Shown: piece by piece, positions 11,793 to 21,330 of the stretch
How positions within the stretch are numbered: the stretch's first letter is position 1
Layout of the letters: the number at the start of each line of letters is the position of its first letter
Origin: Ideonella oryzae
GTDB lineage: Bacteria > Pseudomonadota > Gammaproteobacteria > Burkholderiales > Burkholderiaceae_C
Reading direction: 5' to 3'
NCBI RefSeq assembly: GCF_024055665.1
Contig: NZ_JAMXMC010000006.1
Span: 62,001-126,000, forward strand
Length of the DNA stretch: 64,000 nt
Position numbers and translations under genes: made by a program
Notes under the pieces: model-generated
The model's database searches: none
The model's input: only the letters and a program-made list of their open reading frames with translations
What the model was told of the DNA's origin: nothing

Positions 11793-12017
11793 GAAAGACG
11801 GCTCCAGCGGCCAAGAATGGCCACGTTAAAGTTAAGAAGGCACTTCAATCCTAGCAGCAAGCCCGTTGACGCAACAAGGAATTCAGGTCAAGTCGAGCCA
11901 CCGATCGTTGCACCACCGACGCGTTTGGTAAGAAAACGCTACATCCCCCCCTGCACAGCCGACCCTCAGGCAGGCTTGAGACAGGGCTACTCGCCCTGGA
12001 ATTCGAACCGTGATTTT

Positions 12018-12023
12018 TATAAT
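12018..12023 (+). promoter_or_regulatory. Candidate -10 box for mrcA
   Basis: A perfect TATAAT lies 23 nt before the mrcA start codon, within the pilM-mrcA divergent gap. No good -35 hexamer stands 16-18 nt upstream (CCTGGA), so this is only a candidate. Confidence 0.33.
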
Positions 12024-12046
12024 CCCGCACGCCCGCCGGGATCTCC

Positions 12047-14407
12047 ATGACTGAGTCTGAACACACTCCCCCCAAGAAACTCCCCTCGACCAGCCTGGCC
12101 TCGCGGTCGGCCAGGCTGGCGGGCCGCGGTCTGCTCTGGCTGCTGGGCCTGATCGGTGCGCTGATCGCCACGGCAGCGCTGTGCGGCGGCATCGCCCTGG
12201 CAGTTGCCTATCCCGCCCTGCCCGAGCTGGACGCCATCACGGACTACCAGCCCAAGCTGCCACTCCGGGTCTATTCCGCGGACGGCGTGCTGATGGGTGA
12301 ATTTGGCGACGAGCGACGTCATTTCACGCCCATTGCGCAGATTCCCAAGGTCATGCGCGACGCGGTCCTGGCCATCGAGGATGCCCGCTTCTATCAGCAC
12401 AGTGGCGTCGACTACCTGGGCGTGCTTCGAGCAGGCGTGGCCCAGTTGGGCGCTGCTGGCAGCCAAGGCGCATCGACGATCACCATGCAGGTGGCACGCA
12501 ACTTCTACCTTTCCACCGAAAAGACACTGACTCGCAAGCTGTACGAAGTACTGCTGGCCTTGAAGATCGAGAGCCAACTCAGCAAGGATCAGATCCTTGA
12601 GATCTACATGAACCAGATCTACCTGGGGCAACGTGCTCACGGATTCGCCGCCGCCAGTGAGATCTATTTCGGCAAGCCACTGCAGAACCTGACGGTCGCA
12701 GAGGCCGCCATGCTGGCCGGCCTGCCCAAGGCCCCTTCGGCCTACAACCCCATTGCGAACCCGAAACGGGCCACCATCCGGCAGCGCTACATCATCGATC
12801 GCATGCTGGAGAACGGCTTCATCACACCCCAGGAGCGAGATGAGGCACTCGCCCAGAAGATGGTGTACCGCACGCCCAATAACATCCCGGTCCACGGCGA
12901 GTACGTGGCCGAGCTGGCCCGGCAGATGATCTTTGCCGAATACGGTCCGGACACCTACACCCGCGGCCTGCAGGTTCAACTGACCGTTCGATCCGACGAG
13001 CAGAACGTCGCCTACCGTGCCTTGCGCAAAGGACTGATGGACTATGAACAGCGGCAGCACTACCGAGGCCCGGAGTCCTTTGTCGACCTGCCCGCAGACC
13101 CCAAGGAACTGGACGCGCGCATCGCGGAGGCGCTGTCAGACCATCCGGACAATGACGAACTGAAGGCCGCGGTCGTTCTGGATGCGTCCCAACGCAAGGT
13201 GGTGGCCGCACTGCAGTCCGGTGAGACCGTGACCATCACCGGCGATGGCTTGAAGCCCGTGCAGTCCGGCCTCTCTGACAAGGCAGACCCCAAGATCCAG
13301 ATCCGCCGTGGGGCCGTCGTGCGCGTGCTGCAGGACGGGAAGGGACTGTGGACCTTGACCCAGCAGCCCGAGGTCGAGGGTGCGTTCGTGTCCATGGACC
13401 CCGGCACGGGCGCCATTCACGCCATGGTGGGCGGGTTCGACTTCAACAAGAACAAGTTCAACCATGTGACGCAGGCTTGGCGCCAACCCGGCTCCAGCTT
13501 CAAGCCCTTCATCTATTCGGCCGCACTGGAAAAAGGCTTCGGTCCGGCCACGGTGGTGAACGATGCGCCGCTGTTCTTCGATGCCGGCACGACGGGCAGC
13601 CAGCCCTGGGAACCCAAGAACTATGACGGGACCTTCGATGGCCCGATGACGCTTCGCCGCGCCCTGGCCAAGTCCAAGAACATGGTGTCCATCCGTGTGC
13701 TCCAGTCGATCGGGGTTCCTTACGCCAGAGACTGGATCACCCGCTTCGGGTTCGAGAAGGAGAAACACGACCCCTACCTGACCATGGCTCTGGGGGCCGG
13801 ATCCGTCACCCCCATGCAGATGGTAGTGGCCTACAGCGTGTTCGCCAACGGCGGCTACCGCGTGGATCCCGTGCTGATCGCCAAGGTCTCCGATGCCCGT
13901 GGGCGTGTTCTGCATGAAACCCGATTGACCGCACCGGGGGACAGTCTGCGGGTGATCGAACCCCGCAACGCCTTCATGATCGACAGCCTGTTGCAGGAGG
14001 TGGCCCGCTCCGGCACGGCCGCCAAGGCACAGGCCACACTGAAGCGCCCGGACCTGTTCGGCAAGACCGGCACGACCAACGATTCCATGGATGCCTGGTT
14101 TGCCGGGTTTCAACCCAGCCTGGCCGCCGTCGTGTGGATCGGCTATGACACCCCACGGAAACTGGGCTCCAGGGAAACGGGGGGCGGCCTTGCGTTGCCT
14201 GTCTGGATTCAGTACATGACCACAGCCATCAAGAGCGCCCCAGTGAGCGAGTACACGCCGCCCGCCGGTGTGGTCAATGTGAATGGGGAGTGGTACTACG
14301 AAGAATTCGCCAACGGACAGGGTGTGAGCGCGCTGAACGGCGACGAACACCTTCCGGCGCCCCCTTCACAGGACGAAAAGAAGGGCATTCTGGACCTGTT
14401 CCGCTGA
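12047..14407 (+). CDS. mrcA: Penicillin-binding protein 1A (transglycosylase/transpeptidase)
   Basis: Bifunctional class A PBP polymerising and crosslinking peptidoglycan. 786 aa: short cytoplasmic tail, one membrane helix (about 30-55), and a GT51 transglycosylase domain with catalytic Glu in AIEDARFYQHSGVDY plus GASTITMQVARN. An OB-like insert follows. The transpeptidase has SxxK within PGSSFKPF, SxN in KSKNMV and KTG in GKTGTTND. Divergent from pilMNOPQ, as in many beta- and gammaproteobacteria. Confidence 0.96.
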   Translation: MTESEHTPPKKLPSTSLASRSARLAGRGLLWLLGLIGALIATAALCGGIALAVAYPALPELDAITDYQPKLPLRVYSADGVLMGEFGDERRHFTPIAQIPKVMRDAVLAIEDARFYQHSGVDYLGVLRAGVAQLGAAGSQGASTITMQVARNFYLSTEKTLTRKLYEVLLALKIESQLSKDQILEIYMNQIYLGQRAHGFAAASEIYFGKPLQNLTVAEAAMLAGLPKAPSAYNPIANPKRATIRQRYIIDRMLENGFITPQERDEALAQKMVYRTPNNIPVHGEYVAELARQMIFAEYGPDTYTRGLQVQLTVRSDEQNVAYRALRKGLMDYEQRQHYRGPESFVDLPADPKELDARIAEALSDHPDNDELKAAVVLDASQRKVVAALQSGETVTITGDGLKPVQSGLSDKADPKIQIRRGAVVRVLQDGKGLWTLTQQPEVEGAFVSMDPGTGAIHAMVGGFDFNKNKFNHVTQAWRQPGSSFKPFIYSAALEKGFGPATVVNDAPLFFDAGTTGSQPWEPKNYDGTFDGPMTLRRALAKSKNMVSIRVLQSIGVPYARDWITRFGFEKEKHDPYLTMALGAGSVTPMQMVVAYSVFANGGYRVDPVLIAKVSDARGRVLHETRLTAPGDSLRVIEPRNAFMIDSLLQEVARSGTAAKAQATLKRPDLFGKTGTTNDSMDAWFAGFQPSLAAVVWIGYDTPRKLGSRETGGGLALPVWIQYMTTAIKSAPVSEYTPPAGVVNVNGEWYYEEFANGQGVSALNGDEHLPAPPSQDEKKGILDLFR

Positions 14408-14421
14408 TTTGCCCTCGAGGT

Positions 14422-14772
14422 TCACACGGGCTGGAGGAAGACGAGAGCACAGCCTGCCTGCGCGGAGACATGACGCGACAGGCTGGCGAAAAACTCCTGC
14501 CCATCCCGCGTGCCCACCCAGTGCATGCCATCGAATCGAAAATGGAAACCACCATCCCGCGCAGCCAGCCAGATTTCGTGCAGAGGCGGCTGCATATTCA
14601 GCACAATCTTGCTGCCATTGGGAAATGACAATTCCAGCAAACCGCCTGTGCGGTGCGTGTCGATGTCCACCACGTCCTGGTCCAGCCACTGATCGACCTG
14701 GGCTTCGACCGTACCGAGAACACCAGATGCCAAGCGGTGATAGTCCGAATCGGAAAGTACAGAAATGGTCAT
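14422..14772 (-). CDS. cyaY: Iron-sulfur cluster assembly protein CyaY (bacterial frataxin)
   Basis: Small acidic iron-binding protein that modulates IscS in Fe-S assembly. 116 aa from MTISVLSDSDYHR. Frataxin marks are the acidic first helix, GGLLELSFPNGSKIVLNMQPP, EIWLAARDGGFHF, and W in MHWVGTRDGQEF. The start codon overlaps, head to head, the start of the lptM gene on the other strand. Convergent with mrcA at 14 nt. Confidence 0.94.
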   Translation of the reverse strand: MTISVLSDSDYHRLASGVLGTVEAQVDQWLDQDVVDIDTHRTGGLLELSFPNGSKIVLNMQPPLHEIWLAARDGGFHFRFDGMHWVGTRDGQEFFASLSRHVSAQAGCALVFLQPV

Positions 14773-14986
14773 GACAAATCTTTCGGGCACATCCACCAGA
14801 GGACGTGACCTCAGTGTAGCCACGACAGGGTGCCTGCGCAGGCGATGGCCCCTGTTCCCGACCCTGTTGCTCTGCTGCGTGACGGGCTGCGGCTTGGGCG
14901 CATGCGGTCAACGGGCCCCCTTGGTGCTGCCTGACCAGACACCACCGCCGGCCATCCACTCCTCGGCCTCCTCACCACCTCCCTGA
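14765..14986 (+). CDS. lptM: LptM-like small lipoprotein (YifL family)
   Basis: Short lipoprotein (73 aa from this ATG; 71 from 14771) with hydrophobic segment LFPTLLLCCVTGC and lipobox LGAC followed by GQRAPLVLPD, matching the CGQxGPLxLP signature of LptM, which helps mature the LptD/LptE translocon. The N-terminal 20 residues before the hydrophobic core are unusual, so the start is uncertain. The cyaY-lptM pair often continues into lysA, but here a porin gene follows on the opposite strand. Confidence 0.75.
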   Translation: MVMTNLSGTSTRGRDLSVATTGCLRRRWPLFPTLLLCCVTGCGLGACGQRAPLVLPDQTPPPAIHSSASSPPP

Positions 14987-15000
14987 TTTCGGGAGTGGCG

Positions 15001-15025
15001 AGGTCTCCGCTGACAAGGGAGACCT
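15001..15025 (+). repeat. 8-bp inverted repeat after lptM
   Basis: AGGTCTCC and GGAGACCT separated by 9 nt form a perfect stem shortly after the lptM stop. There is no U tract, so it may be a weak terminator or mRNA-stabilising hairpin. Confidence 0.35.
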
Positions 15026-15045
15026 GCCACAAGCAGACAGGCATG

Positions 15046-15072
15046 AAAAAGCCGCCCCGAGGGGCGGCTTTC
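15046..15072 (-). terminator. Rho-independent terminator of the porin gene
   Basis: Stem AAAGCCGCCC / GGGCGGCTTT with loop CGAG. Read on the minus strand it is followed by TTTTT, 38 nt beyond the porin stop codon. Confidence 0.82.
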
Positions 15073-15109
15073 TGAAGCAGCGACCGGAAAGACCCGGTCA
15101 GCGCATCGA

Positions 15110-16090
15110 TCAGAACGAGTGACGGATACCGACGTCGTAGCCGTTCTTGTTCTTGTCGGCCGGGCCGTTGTCCACACCCACATCGCCAGCGATGCGGGCA
15201 TAGTCGGCGTACAGCTTGGTGCGCTTGGACAGGTTGTAGTCCACGCCCAGGCCACCCTTCTTGTAGGTACCGGCACCGTCCACCTTGGACTGGGCGTAGC
15301 CGGCCTTGAACAGCAGTGCGCCGTAGGGCACGGTCACGCCAGCCAGGAAGCCCTTCACATCATCGTCGGCCTTGGTCTTGCCGCCGGCGTAGTTGGCATA
15401 CAGCTTGGCCATGCCGAAGTCATAGGTGCCGCCGACAATCCACATCTTGGCCTTGTCGTCGGACAGCTTCTCATAGCCAGCACCGATGTACAGCGGGCCA
15501 GCAGTGTAGGAGCCACCCAGAGCGTAAGGCTTGTCTTCAGCAGTCGCTTCCGAGATGGAGGCGGAACCCTTGAAGCCTTGGTAAGCGATGTCGTAGCGGA
15601 CCGAGTTGTCCATGCGACGGCTGTCCAGCGTGCTGCCGAACGCACCTGCGTCCCAGTTCTTGATGCGCAGGGCAGAACCGGTGTCACGCAGTTCAGCACC
15701 AGTTTCACCACCGAACGGATCAAAGGAAGTGATCACATCCCAGGCGCCGTTTTCCAGACGACCCAGCGACAGGGTGCCGTACTTGGTCGACGACAGGCCC
15801 ACCATGGCATAGCGGTTCCAGAATTGGGTCGCGGCAGCGGTGCCAGTGTCAGGATTGAAGCCATGCTCGAAGCGGAACACGGCCGACAGGCCATTGCCCA
15901 GATCTTCGGTGCCCTTGAAGCCCAGGCGGCTACCACCAGCGCCGCCGTTGTCGGCGATCTGCTTGTCCTTGGTCACCACGGGCTTGGCGAACGACTCATC
16001 CACGCGGCCGTAGATGGTCACCGACGATTGGGCAGAAGCCACGCCGGCCAGAGTACCCAGAACGGCGAGAGCGAGGAAGGATTTTTTCAT
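15110..16090 (-). CDS. Gram-negative general porin (Burkholderiales type)
   Basis: A 326-aa outer-membrane beta-barrel protein. The signal peptide MKKSFLALAVLGTLAGVASA is cut before QSSVTIYGRVDESF, the canonical start of betaproteobacterial trimeric porins. Loop 3-like and GLSSTKYGTLSLGRLENG segments follow, and the last strand is NGYDVGIRHSF with the C-terminal Phe needed for assembly. The frame is open further upstream, but only this ATG gives a signal peptide, and GGAG precedes it. Substrate specificity cannot be read. Confidence 0.93.
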   Translation of the reverse strand: MKKSFLALAVLGTLAGVASAQSSVTIYGRVDESFAKPVVTKDKQIADNGGAGGSRLGFKGTEDLGNGLSAVFRFEHGFNPDTGTAAATQFWNRYAMVGLSSTKYGTLSLGRLENGAWDVITSFDPFGGETGAELRDTGSALRIKNWDAGAFGSTLDSRRMDNSVRYDIAYQGFKGSASISEATAEDKPYALGGSYTAGPLYIGAGYEKLSDDKAKMWIVGGTYDFGMAKLYANYAGGKTKADDDVKGFLAGVTVPYGALLFKAGYAQSKVDGAGTYKKGGLGVDYNLSKRTKLYADYARIAGDVGVDNGPADKNKNGYDVGIRHSF

Positions 16091-16169
16091 TGCAACTATC
16101 TCCAGTGTGAGAGAACGAGAGATTCCACCGGCATTCGTCGACACACCACAAAGAGGCTGAGAAACAGAG

Positions 16170-16188
16170 TCCGCAACACATTCGGTTG
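16170..16188. repeat. Inverted repeat in porin leader
   Basis: CGCAAC-N7-GTTGCG lies within the long untranslated leader of the porin gene and could be an operator or an mRNA hairpin. The rest of the 332-nt gap between porin and coq7 holds the porin promoter. Nothing else was recognised there. Confidence 0.35.
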
Positions 16189-16234
16189 CGAAACATCTCA
16201 GGTGGGTGAACGGCCCATCGCGGAAGCTGACGCT

Positions 16235-16264
16235 ATTGCACCAGAGCACAACGGCGTCTGGCAA
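16235..16264 (-). promoter_or_regulatory. Candidate sigma-70 promoter of the porin gene
   Basis: On the minus strand, TTGCCA (5/6 to consensus), 18-nt spacer, TGCAAT (4/6). The predicted start is near 16228, giving a leader of about 138 nt, a length typical of sRNA-regulated porin mRNAs (inference). Confidence 0.4.
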
Positions 16265-16422
16265 AGTCTTTCCACGGAAACGGGGCGCGGGCGTTGCCGA
16301 CACACAACGGGATCGGCCTGTAGCAGGATTGTCATAATCCTAGCCCAGGAATCAGTGTTTCCACCAGTCCCCTCCCTAGATTTTTGATCAGGCGCGGCGG
16401 CGCTGATCAAGACAGGCCAACG

Positions 16423-17052
16423 ATGAACACCACGATTGACGACTGGATCAGCACCGCAGACACCATGTTGCGGACCGTTTCAGGGGGTGCGAAGGCGCGT
16501 CGGACCAGCCCGGCTCTGGGTCTTCCCCCCGCCGTCCTGCCGCCAGAGGCTCAGCGCCTTTCCGGCGCCCTGATGCGGGTGAACCATGTGGGCGAGGTCT
16601 GCGCCCAGGCACTCTACGAAGCCCAGGCCCTGGGCAGCCGTTCTTCCGCGCAGCGCCAGCACCTGCGCGAAGCTGCGCAGGACGAGGTGGATCATCTGGC
16701 CTGGACCAGTCGCCGCCTGGACGAACTGGGAACGCATCGCAGCTGGCTGAACCCGCTCTGGTACGCCGGCGCCTTTGCCCTGGGCAGCCTGGCCGCCCGG
16801 GCCGGCGACCGCTGGAGCCTGGGTTTCGTGATCGAGACCGAGCGCCAGGTGGAGGCCCATCTGGCCGAGCACCTGTCACGCCTGCCGGAGGAAGACGCCG
16901 CCTCGCGGGCCATCGTGGCCCAGATGAAGGACGACGAAGTCCGGCACGCCGAGTCCGCCCAGGCGGCCGGTGGCCATGAACTGCCCTGGCCCATGCGTCA
17001 GGCCATGCGCCTGGCGGCCAAGGTCATGACCACCACCGCGCACTACATCTGA
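16423..17052 (+). CDS. coq7: 2-polyprenyl-3-methyl-6-methoxy-1,4-benzoquinone monooxygenase
   Basis: Di-iron hydroxylase of the penultimate ubiquinone step. 209 aa from MNTTIDDW. Carboxylate/His ligands are visible in [34 protein letters not shown] and [10 protein letters not shown]. Coq7 rather than UbiF is usual in Burkholderiales. The frame is open 13 codons upstream from a TTG, but the ATG gives the family's normal N terminus. Confidence 0.95.
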   Translation: MNTTIDDWISTADTMLRTVSGGAKARRTSPALGLPPAVLPPEAQRLSGALMRVNHVGEVCAQALYEAQALGSRSSAQRQHLREAAQDEVDHLAWTSRRLDELGTHRSWLNPLWYAGAFALGSLAARAGDRWSLGFVIETERQVEAHLAEHLSRLPEEDAASRAIVAQMKDDEVRHAESAQAAGGHELPWPMRQAMRLAAKVMTTTAHYI

Positions 17053-17067
17053 GGCAGCGCGGGCGGC

Positions 17068-17493
17068 TCAGGCCGCCTCCTTCACCTCGACACTGGTGGT
17101 GATCTCCGCGGTACGCCCCAGCATCGCAGTGGCCGAGCAGTACTTTTCGTGCGACAGCGCCACCGCGCGTTCCACCGCCACCTGCGGCAGGCCTTTGCCC
17201 GTCACCACGAAGTGCAGATGCAGCTTCGTGAACACCTTGGGGTCGGTCTCGGCCCGCTCGGCCTTGAGCTGCACGCGGCAGTCCCGCACGTCGTGCCGGC
17301 CACGCTTGAGGATCAGCACGACGTCATAGGCGGTGCAACCACCGGCACCAGCCAACAACGTCTCCATCGGACGTGGCGCCAAGTTACGTCCGCCACCTTC
17401 CGGCGCGCCATCCATCACCAGGGTGTGGCCACTGCCCGTCACCGCCATCATCGCCATGCCGGCATCCGGCACCCAGTGGATCGTGCACTCCAT
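17068..17493 (-). CDS. OsmC family protein
   Basis: A 141-aa OsmC-fold protein, related to thiol peroxidases acting on organic hydroperoxides. Two conserved cysteines are present, in GGCTAYDVVLIL (about residue 53) and EKYCSATAML (about 117), the expected redox pair. RPMETLLAGAGG precedes the first. Convergent with coq7. Confidence 0.9.
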   Translation of the reverse strand: MECTIHWVPDAGMAMMAVTGSGHTLVMDGAPEGGGRNLAPRPMETLLAGAGGCTAYDVVLILKRGRHDVRDCRVQLKAERAETDPKVFTKLHLHFVVTGKGLPQVAVERAVALSHEKYCSATAMLGRTAEITTSVEVKEAA

Positions 17494-17597
17494 CGTCGTT
17501 CCTCATGTTCAGCCGGGCACCAGCAGAGCCCCCGGGCCGGCGATTATCGGCAAGCCGGAATTGCGTCACATGCCGTATCCGGGAAAACACACCGTCA

Positions 17598-17627
17598 TTG
17601 CAGCGCAACATCCCACGGGTGTACACT
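17598..17627 (+). promoter_or_regulatory. Promoter of the putative sRNA
   Basis: TTGCAG, 18-nt spacer, TACACT. The predicted start falls at about 17634, just before the first hairpin of the putative small RNA. The hexamers are moderate matches, and the support comes mainly from their position. Confidence 0.45.
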
Positions 17628-17633
17628 GATTGC

Positions 17634-17730
17634 CATCGCATTGATGGTTTACCGATCAATGCCCCGGTTGTCTCCTCCACCTCCTCCATTGGTGGATTCA
17701 GCCCGGAGCTTCGCGGCTCCGGGCTTTTTT
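17634..17730 (+). ncRNA. Putative anti-Shine-Dalgarno small RNA (about 97 nt)
   Basis: Three ordered structures lie in the 337-nt gap between an OsmC gene and ilvA. First is a stem GCATTGAT/ATCAATGC (17638-17662) with a 9-nt loop. Next is a stretch TCTCCTCCACCTCCTCC, whose second half is displayed in the loop of CCACC/GGTGG (17677-17695). Last is a strong terminator (17700-17730). Exposed UCCUCC is complementary to Shine-Dalgarno sequences. Small RNAs with such motifs are known (CcsR/cuckoo-type in alphaproteobacteria; a toxic betaproteobacterial sRNA family, recalled and not checked). An alternative is a transcribed leader or attenuator of ilvA. Confidence 0.6.
17700..17730 (+). terminator. 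Rho-independent terminator
   Basis: A perfect 10-bp stem AGCCCGGAGC/GCTCCGGGCT with a 6-nt loop (TTCGCG), followed by six T. It ends the putative sRNA about 100 nt before ilvA. Confidence 0.88.
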
Positions 17731-17830
17731 CTGGGCGGTTCCGGCCGACTACCATGCGGTCCTTGGGCATCGCCTGGACACGCCGGGCGATGCGACATCC
17801 CTCGTCCCTCACCGCATCCAGGAGATTCCC

Positions 17831-19417
<1,587 letters not shown>

Positions 19418-19440
19418 GCGGCGCGGCGTCGGCACGGTAC

Positions 19441-19463
19441 CGGCAGGGGCTTCGGCCCCGCCG
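19441..19463 (+). terminator. Possible hairpin after ilvA
   Basis: CGGC(A)GGGGC/GCCCCGCCG stem with a short TTC-type loop just downstream of ilvA. It has no T tract, so it is a weak or Rho-assisted terminator at best. Confidence 0.3.
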
Positions 19464-19532
19464 GGCACTCGGGTGTCCGCGGCTCGCTAGACTGGCGTCC
19501 TGTTTGACCCACACCGCTGCGCACCCGACGCC

Positions 19533-20627
19533 ATGGCCCTGACCGAACCCGCCGTCCTCCAAGCCCTGCAAGCCGTCATCGACCCGTTGACCGGCAAGGA
19601 CTTCGTCAGCACCCGGCAGATCAAGAACCTGCGCCTGGGCGGCGAAGGCGCCAGCTTCGAGCTGGTGCTGGGCTACCCGGCCCGCAGCCTGCACGACAAC
19701 CTGCGCCAGCAACTGACCGGCGCCCTGCGCCAGGCCGGCCTCGCCGGCCCGGTCGAGATCGACATCCGCAGCGAAATCACCCCGCACCAGGTGCAGCGCG
19801 GCGTGGCCCTGCTGCCAGGCGTGAAGAACATCATCGCCGTGGCCTCCGGCAAGGGTGGCGTGGGCAAGAGCACCACCACCGTCAACCTGGCCCTGGCCCT
19901 GGCGGCCGAAGGCGCCCGCGTCGGCATCCTGGACGCCGACATCTACGGCCCCAGCCAGCCGATGATGATGGGCCTGTCGGGCCAGCGCCCCGAGACGCTG
20001 GACGGCCAGAGCATGGAGCCGCTGCAGAACCACGGCGTGCAGGTCAACTCCATCGGCTTCCTGGTGGCACAGGACGAGGCCATGATCTGGCGCGGCCCCA
20101 TGGCCACCCAAGCCCTGGACCAGCTGCTGCGCCAGACCAACTGGAAGGAGCTGGACTACCTGCTGGTGGACATGCCCCCGGGCACCGGCGACATCCAGCT
20201 GACCCTGAGCCAGCGCGTGCCCATCACCGGCGCGGTCATCGTCACCACGCCGCAGGACATCGCTCTGCTGGACGCCAAGAAGGGCCTGAAGATGTTCGAG
20301 AAGGTGGGCGTGCCCATCCTGGGCATCGTCGAGAACATGGCCGTTTACTGCTGCCCCAACTGCGGCCACACCGAGCACATCTTCGGCGCCGAGGGTGGCA
20401 AGAAGATGGCCACCGAGTACGGCGTGGACTACCTGGGCGCCCTGCCGCTGAACCTGTCCATCCGTGAGCAGGCTGACGCGGGCAACCCCACGGTAGTCGC
20501 CCAGCCCGACGGCGAAATCGCCGGCCTCTACAAGAGCGTGGCCCGCCAGGTGGCGGTCAAGGTGGCGCAGCGGGCCAAGGACTTCTCGTCCAAGTTCCCC
20601 ACCATCACCGTCTCGAAGAACACCTGA
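19533..20627 (+). CDS. apbC: Iron-sulfur cluster carrier ATPase Mrp/ApbC
   Basis: Scaffold/carrier of Fe-S clusters. 364 aa: an N-terminal MIP18/DUF59-like domain (1-85), then a deviant Walker A P-loop GKGGVGKST at 107-115, Walker B DADIYGPS and a CCPNCG motif about residue 273 that holds the bridging cluster. Followed 10 nt later by mobA. Confidence 0.95.
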   Translation: MALTEPAVLQALQAVIDPLTGKDFVSTRQIKNLRLGGEGASFELVLGYPARSLHDNLRQQLTGALRQAGLAGPVEIDIRSEITPHQVQRGVALLPGVKNIIAVASGKGGVGKSTTTVNLALALAAEGARVGILDADIYGPSQPMMMGLSGQRPETLDGQSMEPLQNHGVQVNSIGFLVAQDEAMIWRGPMATQALDQLLRQTNWKELDYLLVDMPPGTGDIQLTLSQRVPITGAVIVTTPQDIALLDAKKGLKMFEKVGVPILGIVENMAVYCCPNCGHTEHIFGAEGGKKMATEYGVDYLGALPLNLSIREQADAGNPTVVAQPDGEIAGLYKSVARQVAVKVAQRAKDFSSKFPTITVSKNT

Positions 20628-20637
20628 GCGAGCGCCT

Positions 20638-21258
20638 GTGCCGGATGCGATCGCCCGCGAGGCCATCACCGGCCTGGTGCTGGCCGGCGGCCAGGGGCGG
20701 CGCATGGGCGGGCAGGACAAGGGTCTGCTGACCCTGCACGGCCAGGCCCTGGCGGCCCGGGCGCTGCAGCGCCTGGCCCCGCAGGTGGGCGCCACCGCCC
20801 TGAGCGCCAACCGCCACCTGGCGCACTACCAGGCCCTGGGCGTGCCTGTGTGGCCCGACACCCTGCCCGACCAGCCCGGCCCCCTGGCCGGCCTGCTCAC
20901 CGGCATGACCCACGCGCAGACGCCCTGGCTGGCCAGCGTGCCCTGCGACTGCCCGGACTTTCCAACCGACCTGGTGGCCCGCCTGGCCGCCGCAGTCGCC
21001 GCGCAGCAGGCCGACCTGGCGGTGGCCGTGGCCCCGGCACCGGACGAGGCCGGCACCTGGGCCCCCAAGCTGCACCCGGTCTTCTGCCTGGCCCGCACCG
21101 CGCTGCGCGAGGACCTGGCCGCCTACCTGGGCCAGGGCGGCCGCCGCGTGCGCGACTGGCTGGGCCGCCACCGCACGGTGGAGGTCGCCTTCGACGACGG
21201 CGCCGCCTTCCTCAACGTCAACACCCCCGAGGACCTGGCCCGGCGCCACGCCGGCTGA
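20638..21258 (+). CDS. mobA: Molybdenum cofactor guanylyltransferase
   Basis: Transfers GMP from GTP to molybdopterin cofactor, making the bis-MGD form used by DMSO-reductase family enzymes. 206 aa, GTG start. The nucleotide-binding motif LAGGQGRRMGGQDKGLL is at 16-32, followed by VPCDCPDFPTDLV and FLNVNTPEDL. Not required for nitrogenase, whose Mo cofactor is different. Confidence 0.93.
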   Translation: MPDAIAREAITGLVLAGGQGRRMGGQDKGLLTLHGQALAARALQRLAPQVGATALSANRHLAHYQALGVPVWPDTLPDQPGPLAGLLTGMTHAQTPWLASVPCDCPDFPTDLVARLAAAVAAQQADLAVAVAPAPDEAGTWAPKLHPVFCLARTALREDLAAYLGQGGRRVRDWLGRHRTVEVAFDDGAAFLNVNTPEDLARRHAG

Positions 21259-21330
21259 CGCTGCGCAGCCCCCGGCCCGAGGGGACGTCGCACAATCGTC
21301 CGCATCCCTGCCCTGCCCGAGGTGCACACG

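Noticed and set aside
17638-17662. FNR/FixK-like ATTGAT...ATCAAT repeat
   Set aside because: The half-sites are separated by 9 nt rather than 4, and the sequence fits better as the 5' stem of the putative sRNA.
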